From positions 1 through 64,000 of the forward strand of contig NZ_OMKE01000036.1 of NCBI RefSeq assembly GCF_900299535.1: 64,000 nucleotides of DNA, read 5' to 3'. Under the pieces are notes generated by a model. It was not told where the DNA came from, ran no database searches, and worked only from the letters and a program-made list of their open reading frames with translations. Positions 18,621-27,705 of the stretch are shown here, in pieces. The position numbers and the translations under genes are program-made. The stretch is from Aquimarina aquimarini. GTDB lineage: Bacteria > Bacteroidota > Bacteroidia > Flavobacteriales > Flavobacteriaceae. The number at the start of each line of letters is the position of its first letter. The stretch's first letter is position 1.

Positions 18621-21600
18621 ATCTCTCCCTCCTCCATTAGTTCTAAACTTTCTTCGAGTATGTTACATTTTTCTTCTACTACCGCTGCAACATCTATGAG
18701 AGTAGGAGATTCAAATATTTGCCGTAATGATAGTTCTATTTCGTAACGTTCTTTTACTATGGCCAAGAAGCGAGTTCCTAATAGGCTGTCTCCTCCAATC
18801 TGAAAAAAACTGTGATGTCTGCTGATGATATCTATATGCAATAGTTCTTTCCATATATCTGCAATCTCTTGCTCTATTCCTTTATGTGGTTTCTCTATCT
18901 GTATAGATGATGCTTCCTGAAAGTCAAAATGTTCCGTAATTGCATCTCGATTTACTTTTCCGTTCTTACTTAATGGGAACCAAGGTAATACAGCAATTTT
19001 TTCAGGTACCATATGATTTGGTAAATGCTGAGAAACATGATTGATGAGTTCTTCTGTATCAATTTTTATCCTTTCTGCTGGGCAATCTGCTTCTATAAGT
19101 TCTGTAAAAGATTTACCGATTGCATTACAATGAATTTTATTATACCCATATCTTGAAAAGATTTGCATCCATTCTTTTCCTGTAAGCATGGGGCTATATT
19201 TTACTCTTCTTTCATGATCAAAATCTACATATCCTTTATCTAGCACAGCCGAGGTTACTATTGCTACTGGACTAAGCTCTGCATGTTCTAATGCTATTAT
19301 TTTTCCTTGATCTGCTACTAATAATGAGGCCAAGGCAACACCCTCTTCTGGGTTTTTATACCTGTGTAAGGTATTAATTGCTAATACTACATCAAATTTA
19401 TATTGTATTGGTTCTGGTATTCTATTTTCTGGTATTCTATAGCAAGATGCATACTCTGAGAATGGTTCTAAGTTCTTTCTTGCTACCTCGAGCATAGAGG
19501 GTGCAGATTCAAGAAGTGTGCAACTAATTTCTGATGCTGATGATATTTTTAATAACCTAGCTGTCATTATACCCGTTCTCCCGCCTAGAACTGCTACTTC
19601 GATAGGCCTGCCTTTTTCTTTGGCCAGATTACTGATCTTTATAGCAATTTCCTGAATCCCCCATAAGGTTCCTGAATCTTTTGCGGATAAGTTTTCGGGG
19701 GATAGTATGGGGTCATCTAGTAATATTGTAGGTGCCAGATTTCCTGAAATAATTTTATAATAATCTGGTATACTTTCTAGTAAGTGTTTTTGCACTCGTT
19801 GTAAGAATACATGTTCTTTTGTCTCTATTTCATGTATTGGCAATGCTGTTTTTGTTGCTTGTAATGCTTCAAAAACTTCTTGAAACCTCTCTCCGCTACA
19901 ATATATGTTTTCTTTATGGATCAACACTTTTCTGCTTATCAACCATTGTATCCAAATTTGTAGTATCGCTTGGTTATCTTCTGATACTTCTAACTGGGTT
20001 ATTGGGTCCCATGTGGTGTCTTTATAATAATGTAGTTGTTCTAGCTGTAGTAGTTCGAATAATACATATTCTATAGATATTGCTTGTTCTTCTCGAGATG
20101 TCTCTCTATATAATTGTATTTCTTTTGATATTGTGGGCAAGGGACTTTTGCTCTTATTCTTTGTTCTTTCTGGCACTACTGCGGCTACAAGATGTTGTGC
20201 TCCTTCTGTAGATGAGATTGTGGCAACTGCTTGCCCTATCCCTTCTGATTTTTTTAATATGGTTTCTATCTCCCCTAGTTCTATTCTATATCCTCTTAAT
20301 TTTACCTGATGGTCTTTTCTACCAAGGAACTCTAGTGTACCATCTGCCCAATATCGCCCAAGATCTCCTGTGCGATACCAACGTTGGTTATCTATCGTTA
20401 TAAATTTTTCTGCGGTTAATTTAGATTGTCCTAGATATCCTTTTGCTACGCCAGTTCCTCCTATCCATAATTCTCCTGCAACCATATCAGGGCAATCCCG
20501 CCCAAATCTATCTACTACTCTAAAACACTGATTTTCTAATGGTTTTCCATAAGGAATAGAACTCCATTTTGGATCTACATGTGTTACTTCATGAAAATTA
20601 GACCATATAGATGCTTCTGTTGCTCCTCCTAATGCTACCAACGAGGAATTTGTTGATACATTTTGTAATCGGTGTAAAAGGTCTAACCCTACCCAATCTC
20701 CTGACACCATCGCTAGTCTGATAGAATTAAGACTTTCTTTTTCTGTTGCTGTTATGAGTAGCATATCTAATAATGCTGGTACAGAGTTCCATACTGTAAT
20801 TCCTGTTTTTTGAATAAGTTGAACCCAAACAGAGGCTTCTCTTCTTATTTTCTCATTGAGTAAAACAATTGCTCCTCCTACAGATAATAAACCAAAAATA
20901 TCGTATACAGATAAGTCAAAGTCTAAGGCTGATAATGCTAGTATTTTATCATTTTCTGTTACCGAAAACCTTTTATTTATATCCTGAATTGTATTGTGTG
21001 CAGAACAATGGGTAATTTCTACTCCTTTTGGTTCTCCTGTTGATCCAGAGGTAAAGATTACATATGCTAATTGATCTGTGTCTACTAATATAGGTTGAGA
21101 CAAAGGAGCTTCTTGTTCTCCTTCTACTACTTGAACTATTTGTACTTCTGGATCTGTAAATGCTGTTATCTCTTTGTCATCTACAAGTACACAACGTATA
21201 CCTGCTATTTTATGAATTTGTCTTTGTCTAGATTTGGGTTGATCGATCCCTATGGGTACATAAACTGCTCCTACAGCAAGTACTGCTAATACCGCTATGA
21301 TTTGATTAGGGCCTCTTGGGGTTGTTACTGCAACCAAATCTCCTTGCTGTATGTTTTTTTTGAGTAATGTAGCTGCTAGGCAGCATACTTTTTCTTTTAA
21401 TTCTTTATATGTTATTTTGTTATCCTTACCATCTTCATCCCAAATTAATGCAATTTGCTCTGGGGCCTTTTCTGCTATATCAAAGAATTCTTGATGTAAG
21501 CATTTTTCTTTTACACTAGTTATCGTATTATTTACATTGGCTCTTATGGTGCGTTGTGCTTCTGGTAGTATATCTAAAATTGGGAATTGCCAATCTTCTT

Positions 21601-22252
21601 GTTGCAACCAGTCTAACATCTGTAGATATGCATCAAACATTTCTTGCACCAGTTCTTTTTGCATTACAGATTCACAGAAATACCAGTTAATTTCTACCTC
21701 ATCATTCTTTTCTATTATTTGATAGTGTAAGGCTTTTTCTTTTTTTTCTAATAGTAAATTTGCTTCTTGTTTATCTATTCCTAGAGTATTCTCTATGTTT
21801 GTATTTACAAAGATTGGAATATCTGTCTCCTCTTCTTCTGGATACTTAACTTTTATATTGGTAAGCAACTGTTCTTCAAAATACTTACATGATGTTTCCC
21901 AAGGTATTTTTCTTGTAATCCATGATTGTTCTGCATAAGGAATATCTACTACATTCGGAACCACATTTGTATCAACAATCAGTCTAGATGAAGTACTCCA
22001 TCTTTCTATTACCTGAATAAATGTGTTTAATAAAACTGAAAGAGGTGCAATATCATTGGATTTTGCACTTTCTTGGATAGATTGCCAACTTGTATTTGAT
22101 AGATGATATCTAATGTTTAACAAAGGACTTTTTTCTTTGCTAGCGATATCAACTATTGAAGATATGTACCCAATACATAAATGACAAGGTTGTTGCTTAT
22201 TAATAGTTTCAGTAAAAATAGGAGGTGTTTGTTGGTTTTTTTTTGCTATCAT
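18617..22252 (-). CDS. NRPS: half-Cy - A(Cys) with embedded MT-like domain - PCP
   Basis: 1211 residues from the ATG at 22252 (a TTG lies 9 bp upstream). Residues about 45-235 correspond only to the C-terminal half of a Cy/condensation domain; the half bearing the catalytic DxxxxDxxS is missing. Adenylation domain about 250-685 (FTSGSTGEPKG, YRTGDLGRYW, VKLRGYRIELGEIE) and A10 NGKVNR near 1100. Pocket residues D-L-Y-N-M-S-L-I-W with Lys1099 give the cysteine code known from pyochelin/yersiniabactin-type synthetases. Between A8 and A10 an insert of about 385 residues has a methyltransferase fold, but its SAM motif reads VLGGRTG instead of ExGxGTG, as in the epimerase-type insert of PchE-like proteins. 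PCP Ser1156 in GGDSL. No aryl carrier domain precedes it. This is the first gene of the operon. Confidence 0.9.
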   Translation of the reverse strand: MIAKKNQQTPPIFTETINKQQPCHLCIGYISSIVDIASKEKSPLLNIRYHLSNTSWQSIQESAKSNDIAPLSVLLNTFIQVIERWSTSSRLIVDTNVVPNVVDIPYAEQSWITRKIPWETSCKYFEEQLLTNIKVKYPEEEETDIPIFVNTNIENTLGIDKQEANLLLEKKEKALHYQIIEKNDEVEINWYFCESVMQKELVQEMFDAYLQMLDWLQQEDWQFPILDILPEAQRTIRANVNNTITSVKEKCLHQEFFDIAEKAPEQIALIWDEDGKDNKITYKELKEKVCCLAATLLKKNIQQGDLVAVTTPRGPNQIIAVLAVLAVGAVYVPIGIDQPKSRQRQIHKIAGIRCVLVDDKEITAFTDPEVQIVQVVEGEQEAPLSQPILVDTDQLAYVIFTSGSTGEPKGVEITHCSAHNTIQDINKRFSVTENDKILALSALDFDLSVYDIFGLLSVGGAIVLLNEKIRREASVWVQLIQKTGITVWNSVPALLDMLLITATEKESLNSIRLAMVSGDWVGLDLLHRLQNVSTNSSLVALGGATEASIWSNFHEVTHVDPKWSSIPYGKPLENQCFRVVDRFGRDCPDMVAGELWIGGTGVAKGYLGQSKLTAEKFITIDNQRWYRTGDLGRYWADGTLEFLGRKDHQVKLRGYRIELGEIETILKKSEGIGQAVATISSTEGAQHLVAAVVPERTKNKSKSPLPTISKEIQLYRETSREEQAISIEYVLFELLQLEQLHYYKDTTWDPITQLEVSEDNQAILQIWIQWLISRKVLIHKENIYCSGERFQEVFEALQATKTALPIHEIETKEHVFLQRVQKHLLESIPDYYKIISGNLAPTILLDDPILSPENLSAKDSGTLWGIQEIAIKISNLAKEKGRPIEVAVLGGRTGIMTARLLKISSASEISCTLLESAPSMLEVARKNLEPFSEYASCYRIPENRIPEPIQYKFDVVLAINTLHRYKNPEEGVALASLLVADQGKIIALEHAELSPVAIVTSAVLDKGYVDFDHERRVKYSPMLTGKEWMQIFSRYGYNKIHCNAIGKSFTELIEADCPAERIKIDTEELINHVSQHLPNHMVPEKIAVLPWFPLSKNGKVNRDAITEHFDFQEASSIQIEKPHKGIEQEIADIWKELLHIDIISRHHSFFQIGGDSLLGTRFLAIVKERYEIELSLRQIFESPTLIDVAAVVEEKCNILEESLELMEEGEI

Positions 22253-22343
22253 ACTAAACAAAAAATTGTTGTTTAATTCGATTACAATACTATCTCTGAG
22301 GGAAAACAGTGGTTGTAATAAAATGGTTAGGTTTAAAAGAATA

Positions 22344-22370
22344 ATTTAGAATGGTTCTAAATCAAAAATA
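22344..22370 (-). promoter_or_regulatory. NRPS operon -7 box with overlapping 8-3-8 operator dyad
   Basis: On the minus strand TATTTTTG (22370-22363) matches the Bacteroidota -7 consensus TAnnTTTG. Immediately downstream is the perfect dyad ATTTAGAATGGTTCTAAAT (22362-22344), which would cover the transcription start, about 90 bp before the ATG. No good -33 TTTG was found at the proper distance. A dyad at this place fits a repressor; AT-rich TTAGA/TCTAA symmetry recalls metal-dependent DtxR-family or Fur-family sites, but the regulator is not identified. Confidence 0.55.
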
Positions 22371-22765
22371 AAAATTCTTACCCCCTATTCCTCTACGTGC
22401 AACGGAAAATAACCTACGTTATAAGGAAACCCGCTTAAAATAAGGGATATGGAGATTAACCTATGTAGTTATTAATTTAACCCACTTTATGTAGTAGAAA
22501 ATCTATTACATCTTACACGTTCTGCAAAAAAGGACGTTACCTTGCATTTTTTATTGTACTTTCAAATTTCATAACGAAGTTCTACTACAGAAACTGGGTT
22601 TAAAAAAGAATCTAAATAAAGGGGAAATTAGATCATTGATATGTCTAGTTGTGATCTTAAATCAAAATGCCTACTTTTGTTTTTCACACCTAACTCATCA
22701 CCAAACATTATAAGGAAATATTTTTTTAATATTAAGACCATTAAACTACCATACCCGACTTATTT

Positions 22766-22773
22766 TATCTTTG
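22766..22773 (+). promoter_or_regulatory. -7 promoter element of the small membrane protein gene
   Basis: TATCTTTG fits TAnnTTTG exactly and lies about 40 bp before the ATG at 22814. No TTTG or TTG is present 19-21 bp upstream, so the promoter is only half supported. Confidence 0.35.
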
Positions 22774-22813
22774 GATATTCAATGGTTTTTTATATTGTAA
22801 ACATACAATCATT

Positions 22814-23023
22814 ATGATAAACCGAATTGCAGGTTTTATTTTTCGTTTATGTATGGGGATTCTTGCTTTTATAGGGGGAATATTTGTAATCCTATATACA
22901 ATACTTTTTGATTTTGTAAGAGAGAAAATATTGCGAAAAAAACCTATTAAAAACTGTTGTCTTACTGACGACATACATAAAGATGATACTCAAGAATCAG
23001 AAAAAAAGAAATCTGATGTATAG
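22814..23023 (+). CDS. Small membrane protein (69 aa)
   Basis: ATG start preceded by a -7-like box. Residues about 5-35 form one long hydrophobic segment (IAGFIFRLCMGILAFIGGIF and on), followed by a basic REKILRKK stretch and an acidic, Lys-rich tail ending in EKKKSDV. This is a typical small single-pass inner-membrane protein with a cytoplasmic tail. A 69-codon frame on the other strand overlaps it but has no such organisation. No family recognised. It is divergent from the NRPS operon and convergent with the exopolysaccharide genes, so no function can be inferred from context. Confidence 0.45.
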   Translation: MINRIAGFIFRLCMGILAFIGGIFVILYTILFDFVREKILRKKPIKNCCLTDDIHKDDTQESEKKKSDV

Positions 23024-23128
23024 ATTTAAAACATGGTGATTGAGGCGATTTAAACTTCTTAAATTCGCTATAAAAATGCCCTTTTCCACTAAAATCAAAA
23101 AAGTTTAAATCAATTCATTACTAAAAAA

Positions 23129-25462
23129 TTAGAAAAATTTCCACCAAGGTTTCGACTTTTGCGGTTGCCCATAAGAATATCCATAATAACTTTTTGTCTG
23201 AGTTTCTATACCATTTAATAATATTGAAAGATGTGTAAAGCGTTTATCTTTATATAGGTTTTGAACTACTTTCAAAAATTTTCTTTCTGTCAAATCAGAT
23301 CTTACAATGTAAATACACAAATCTACATATTCACTTAGTAAAAGAGCATCTGCTACCAAACTTACGGGGGGAGTATCTATTACCAAATAATCATATCGAT
23401 CTTTTAATTCTGTGATTAATTGTTGTAATCGTTTGCTTTTTATCAATTCTATAGGATTAGGCGGTATTACTCCTGAACAGATGATATCTAAATTAGGGAT
23501 ATGATCCATACTAATACAAATATCATCTAGAGTTAATTTCTCATCTCTAATATAATTTGACACTCCTATATAATCATCTATAGCAAGGTACTCAAGCACT
23601 TTGGGAGATCTAAGGTCTAATCCCAACAATGCTACTTTCTTATCTGGATCTGCCAAGGCGATAGAAAGGTTGGTGGATATAAAAGTTTTTCCTTCTCCTA
23701 CTGTTGATGAGGTTATTAAAATAGTTTTACATTGTTTGTGACTGTCATCAGATAGTAAAAACTTAAGATTGCTCTCAAAAATCCTGAATGCTTCTGCTGT
23801 AACTGATCGATCAGTAGTAGATATAATAACATTTTCTTTGGTATCAACTTTTGGGATTTCTGCTACTATTGGAATATCTAAGGTTTTTTCTATCTCTAAT
23901 CTATCTTTTACTTTGGTATCAAAAAGGTCTTTGAAAAAGATGAGTATTGCTGGAACCAATAATGTTCCAAACAATGCAACTAATACTACAATTCTTTTTT
24001 TAGGTTTTACTGGGTTTTTAGAGCAATATGCTTTCTCAATAACTTTTGCATTGGCTACTGTAGCAGAGAGTGAGATTGCTGTTTCTTCTCTTTTTTGTAA
24101 TAAGTAGAGATATAAGGTTTCTTTGATCTCTTGTTGCCTTACAATATCTCTTAATTCTCTTTCTTTTTTTGGTAAAGAGGCTATTTTACCTCTCATTCTT
24201 GATTCTTGACGTTCAAGGTTTTTTAGTTTTATTTTTAGTGTTGTCTTTTGATTATTAAGACTTTGTTGCAAGCTTACTCTCAAGCTTTCTAACTTATCAT
24301 TAAGACTAACAACTATGGGGTTTTGAGAGGTTGTTCCTTTTAATACTTCATTTCTTCTAAGTGCTGTTTCATTATAACTAGCTATAATACTAGTAATAGC
24401 TTCATCAGAAAAACCTAAATTTACGGGTAATAAATCTTCTGTATTGCCTTTTAAGTGGGTATTCATAAAATCTACTAGCCCTAATTGTGTATTCGTCTCT
24501 AGTACACCTCTCTTATTATCTGAGGAGGTTTCCAAAAACAACTCGGTTTCTGTTGTTACATTGGTAAGGTTATTAGATGTCTTGAATTTTTCTACTCCGT
24601 GTTCTATATCTGATAATTCTGTATTTATGATTGATAGCCTTTCTTTTATAAAATTGGCTGTATTTTCATAAATCATATTTTTATCTCGAATGGCATCTAT
24701 ATTATATTCTTCTACTAATCCATTGAGAATATCTTTTGCTTTTTCTCTTGTTGCTGTATTTAATTTTAAAGAAATTACATTGGCATCTTTATTTACCAAA
24801 CCTATATTAATTCTCGTCTTATAATCTTCTACTACATCTGATACTGCCTGAATTGACACGAATATTTCTTTTCCTAAAAATGCATCAAAATATTCTTGAT
24901 TGGGAGTCAGTAATACATTGCCAATTCTTGTTTTTACTTCTTTTGCAAATATGCCATTTACCTCAACATCTTGCTTTTCTTCTTTTATGGTAAAATCAGT
25001 TTTAGAATTAATAGTAATCTTTAATTCTATTGGTTCCTTGATAAACAATGAGTCATCAACAAAAAATACAGTTATTGGTCGGTTTTTATAGAGTTCTACT
25101 AGTCTTTTTGAGAATTTTCTTTTTGCAAAATATTGATGATGTAGCTTGAGTTTTTTGACTACATTTTCAAAAAGAGGTCTAGATTTTAGTATTTCTATTT
25201 CATTTTCTACTTCTTTATTATTGGATTTTACAATACTTAAATCTTCAAAAGCAGATAATTCTGATAAAATCCCTGCTTTTTCTCCTTTAATCAATATAGT
25301 AGAGGTCACCTTATATTCAACGGGAGTATATTTTAAATAGAAAAATGCTAATAGCACACATAAAATACCTGAGATTAAAAATAGTTTCCAGTATTTTAAG
25401 TAATTCTGAAAGTGATCTTTTACCGTAAGACCGTTTTTTTCTTGTTCGTATTGATAATCCAT
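23129..25462 (-). CDS. wzc: Exopolysaccharide co-polymerase / tyrosine autokinase (Wzc type)
   Basis: 777 residues from the ATG at 25462; the longer frame would overlap the upstream export gene and starts with implausible residues. N-terminal membrane helix (about 22-42), a long periplasmic Wzz-type domain with coiled coil, a second membrane helix near 490-510, then a cytoplasmic BY-kinase domain with Walker A GEGKT from 589, the Walker A' segment LLGLDLRSPK (about 612-621) and Walker B VIDTPP near 694. A C-terminal tyrosine cluster YYGYSYG (759-765) is the expected autophosphorylation site. With Wza it controls chain length and export of the polysaccharide made by the genes upstream. It lies 5 bp after the wza stop codon. 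Confidence 0.92.
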   Translation of the reverse strand: MDYQYEQEKNGLTVKDHFQNYLKYWKLFLISGILCVLLAFFYLKYTPVEYKVTSTILIKGEKAGILSELSAFEDLSIVKSNNKEVENEIEILKSRPLFENVVKKLKLHHQYFAKRKFSKRLVELYKNRPITVFFVDDSLFIKEPIELKITINSKTDFTIKEEKQDVEVNGIFAKEVKTRIGNVLLTPNQEYFDAFLGKEIFVSIQAVSDVVEDYKTRINIGLVNKDANVISLKLNTATREKAKDILNGLVEEYNIDAIRDKNMIYENTANFIKERLSIINTELSDIEHGVEKFKTSNNLTNVTTETELFLETSSDNKRGVLETNTQLGLVDFMNTHLKGNTEDLLPVNLGFSDEAITSIIASYNETALRRNEVLKGTTSQNPIVVSLNDKLESLRVSLQQSLNNQKTTLKIKLKNLERQESRMRGKIASLPKKERELRDIVRQQEIKETLYLYLLQKREETAISLSATVANAKVIEKAYCSKNPVKPKKRIVVLVALFGTLLVPAILIFFKDLFDTKVKDRLEIEKTLDIPIVAEIPKVDTKENVIISTTDRSVTAEAFRIFESNLKFLLSDDSHKQCKTILITSSTVGEGKTFISTNLSIALADPDKKVALLGLDLRSPKVLEYLAIDDYIGVSNYIRDEKLTLDDICISMDHIPNLDIICSGVIPPNPIELIKSKRLQQLITELKDRYDYLVIDTPPVSLVADALLLSEYVDLCIYIVRSDLTERKFLKVVQNLYKDKRFTHLSILLNGIETQTKSYYGYSYGQPQKSKPWWKFF

Positions 25463-25467
25463 ATGTA

Positions 25468-26244
25468 CTAGCGGGTTAATAAAATTACAACAGATAATAA
25501 TACGGATGCTACAGACACCCATATAGGCGTATTTTTATTATATGATGATGATTTTATTTTTGCCTTATTAGGAGTAACATAAATTGCATCATTTTGTTTG
25601 AGGTAAAAAACAGGGGAATTAAAAACTTGATCAGAAGTGATATCAATTCTATGGTATTTATACTTGCCATCTTGTTCTCTTATAACCAAAATATCTTTTC
25701 TTTTACCTGTGATTGTTAAGTCTCCTGCCAATCCCAATGCTTCAATAATACTTATGCGTTCATTAGGAATCGTAAAAGTTCCTGGTTTATTGACTTCTCC
25801 TAATACTGTTATTTTAAAATTCACTAGCTCTATATGTACAATAGGGTCTTTGATATAATTAGACAGTTTTTCTTTGAGCACATTGGTTGCCTGAATCAAG
25901 GATAGTCCTTCTAGTTTTACTTTTCCCAATACGGGAAAATCAATGGCTCCATCATTTTTTATGAGATACGTAAGTTGTTTTCTTTCTCCTACTACACTAC
26001 CTGGCATCGTGTTTATAGAAACCGCTGGTAGATTAAAGGGTTCTAATCCTTGCATATCTGATGATGATACTGTAATAGATAATAAATCATCTGGTTCAAA
26101 AATGGTTTTGTATTGTACTTTTACTTCTTTCTCGTAGGCATTAGTGATATCTTGAAAATAAACAATATCTTTTTTTGAAGCACAAGAAGTTAATAATATT
26201 ACCGTACTATATAGAAAAAGGGTACGTACTATTTTTATGATCAT
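25468..26244 (-). CDS. wza: Polysaccharide export outer-membrane lipoprotein (Wza type)
   Basis: 258 residues. Lipobox LLTSC (Cys21) marks a lipoprotein. The polysaccharide export domain begins VQYKTIFEPDDLLSITVSS and is followed by one SLBB domain (FKITVLGEVNKPGTFTIPNE). A hydrophobic C-terminal helix (WVSVASVLLSVVILLT) would anchor it to or span the membrane, as in many Bacteroidota homologues. It forms the exit channel for the exopolysaccharide with Wzc, which is encoded directly downstream. Confidence 0.92.
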   Translation of the reverse strand: MIIKIVRTLFLYSTVILLTSCASKKDIVYFQDITNAYEKEVKVQYKTIFEPDDLLSITVSSSDMQGLEPFNLPAVSINTMPGSVVGERKQLTYLIKNDGAIDFPVLGKVKLEGLSLIQATNVLKEKLSNYIKDPIVHIELVNFKITVLGEVNKPGTFTIPNERISIIEALGLAGDLTITGKRKDILVIREQDGKYKYHRIDITSDQVFNSPVFYLKQNDAIYVTPNKAKIKSSSYNKNTPIWVSVASVLLSVVILLTR

Positions 26245-26284
26245 ATATGTAATTAATTTAATATTGAGAAAAGAGAATCTTTTT

Positions 26285-27421
26285 TTAACAACTTCTTTTT
26301 CCTCGTAGAAGTATGTTTTTTGCTATTTTGATACAGTATTCTATATCTGTTTTTAAAGGTGCTTTTTGATATGCTTCTAGGTATTTCATTTCTGAAGCGA
26401 CAATTTCTTCTAATGTTTTGGGCATATCTGCATAAAATGGTGGTATAAGTCCTGGTTTTACCTGTAATCTCTTTTCTTGAAGTTCTTTTGGATATAAACT
26501 AAAGTAATGACTACTTAATGGGCGAACTCCCACTAATTTCATTTCACCTTTGATAAAATTATAGATCATAGGTAACTCATCTATCCAGTATTTTCTCATT
26601 ATTTTTCCTTCATGAGATATTCTGAAATCATTTTTGATCTTACCTCCCTCTTTCAAATTATTTTTCTCAAAAATATATTGCTGTAAGTATTCAGAAAATG
26701 GATACATGGTTCTAAACTTATAGACTTTTATTGTTTTACCATCCTTTCCTAGTCTCTTTAACTTAATCAATGGCCCATAGGTGGGGGTATTATCAAATAC
26801 TGGTTCTTTAACTTTTCTAGCTACAAAATGTAATAAGTTATTAATATTTCTTTCTTCTAAGACTTCAAAACCACAAGAATACAGTCGTCCAAAAGTTTCT
26901 GCTTTGGTTAATACACGTCCTTTTCCTTGTGTTATATGAAAATACAACCCTTTGGTAAGTTTAAGTTTAGGAAATATTCTGGTAAGCACTACATCTGCCG
27001 CATAATACATATAATTAAATGGCTTATAGAGTTTTTTTAAGAGCCTATTTTTACGAACAGCATGAGTTTCTACATGATTGATAAAAATACCTCCTTCTGG
27101 TAATTTAGCATTAACAGATTTAAAATATTTATTGATCCTCCTAAAATCATTTACTCGTTTTAGGTTTACAATACTCTTATATCGATCGTCCTCTACATTA
27201 TCGATATTAAAACGAGTTCTGGTTGCAGTTACAAATACATCTTTTGGTATCTGTGTTGCATGTTCATTTATAAATTTAAAAGCTTCTTCTCCTATTTCAT
27301 CGATCATTAATTTTTTCCTATCGACATTCCACTCATGATCCGAATTGGTATCATTGGAATTTTCTGGATTTAAAAGCTCTTCAATTTGCCTGTCTATAAA
27401 CTGGGGGAATTTAGTTAGCAT
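26285..27421 (-). CDS. Polyprenyl-phosphate sugar-1-phosphate transferase (WcaJ-like)
   Basis: 378 residues from the ATG at 27421. The open frame extends to a TTG at 27508, but that TTG lies inside the promoter -7 box, so the inner start is preferred. The C-terminal 150 residues carry the bacterial sugar transferase core: VYKFRTMYPFSEYLQQYIF, then KIMRKYWIDELPMIYNFIKG and VGVRPLSSHY. This enzyme class primes exopolysaccharide synthesis by loading a sugar phosphate on undecaprenyl phosphate. The N-terminal 200 residues lack the usual four membrane helices and look like a soluble Rossmann-type domain, which is atypical for WcaJ. It heads the priming-export sub-operon with wza and wzc. Confidence 0.85.
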   Translation of the reverse strand: MLTKFPQFIDRQIEELLNPENSNDTNSDHEWNVDRKKLMIDEIGEEAFKFINEHATQIPKDVFVTATRTRFNIDNVEDDRYKSIVNLKRVNDFRRINKYFKSVNAKLPEGGIFINHVETHAVRKNRLLKKLYKPFNYMYYAADVVLTRIFPKLKLTKGLYFHITQGKGRVLTKAETFGRLYSCGFEVLEERNINNLLHFVARKVKEPVFDNTPTYGPLIKLKRLGKDGKTIKVYKFRTMYPFSEYLQQYIFEKNNLKEGGKIKNDFRISHEGKIMRKYWIDELPMIYNFIKGEMKLVGVRPLSSHYFSLYPKELQEKRLQVKPGLIPPFYADMPKTLEEIVASEMKYLEAYQKAPLKTDIEYCIKIAKNILLRGKRSC

Positions 27422-27482
27422 TTGATATAATTTTTGAGTTTGTGCAAATTGGTTAGATAGACGGGTATGTGTGAAAAAACAG

Positions 27483-27550
27483 TTAACACCTGTTAAATTA
27501 ATTAACAAAAATTAACATGTTAATGCATTAATTATCAAACCTTAACACCT
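27483..27550 (-). promoter_or_regulatory. Promoter of the transferase-wza-wzc unit with flanking direct repeats
   Basis: On the minus strand TTTG (27539-27536), 21 bp, then TAATTTTTG (27514-27506), close to the Bacteroidota promoter consensus; the start would be near 27499. The 9-bp word TTAACACCT (plus strand) occurs at 27483-27491 and 27542-27550, one copy each side of the promoter, 59 bp apart. The palindrome ATTAACATGTTAAT (27511-27524) lies between them. This arrangement suggests a regulator bound at two sites. Confidence 0.5.
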
Positions 27551-27705
27551 ATGGTAACGGGGATACAATCATAATAGTATACTGTATTGTTAATTCAACG
27601 TAAAATTTTTGTACTGAAAAATACAGTTTTATACACAACAAACCATTACCAACTGATTAACAATACTTTATCATTATTGTGTTTTTTGGTTTTTTTTCAT
27701 TTTTT

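Larger units (their letters stand above)
22262..22813. other. Intergenic region upstream of the NRPS operon
   Basis: About 550 bp between the divergent NRPS operon and a possible small gene. It holds the operator-like dyad at 22344-22362, a -7 element for the NRPS operon and a -7 element for the small gene. Two related words (CTATGTAGTTAT and TTATGTAGTAGA near 22460-22490) were seen. No coding potential was found in the middle. Confidence 0.6.

Noticed and set aside
9350-22252. Pyochelin or yersiniabactin cluster proper
   Set aside because: No salicylate synthesis, no aryl carrier domain, no polyketide module and no TonB receptor; only the cysteine-thiazoline part is shared.
22765-22974. 69-codon minus-strand frame between the NRPS and exopolysaccharide loci
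   Set aside because: It is antisense to the small membrane protein, rich in basic and isoleucine residues without organisation; the plus-strand frame has a membrane segment and a -7 box.
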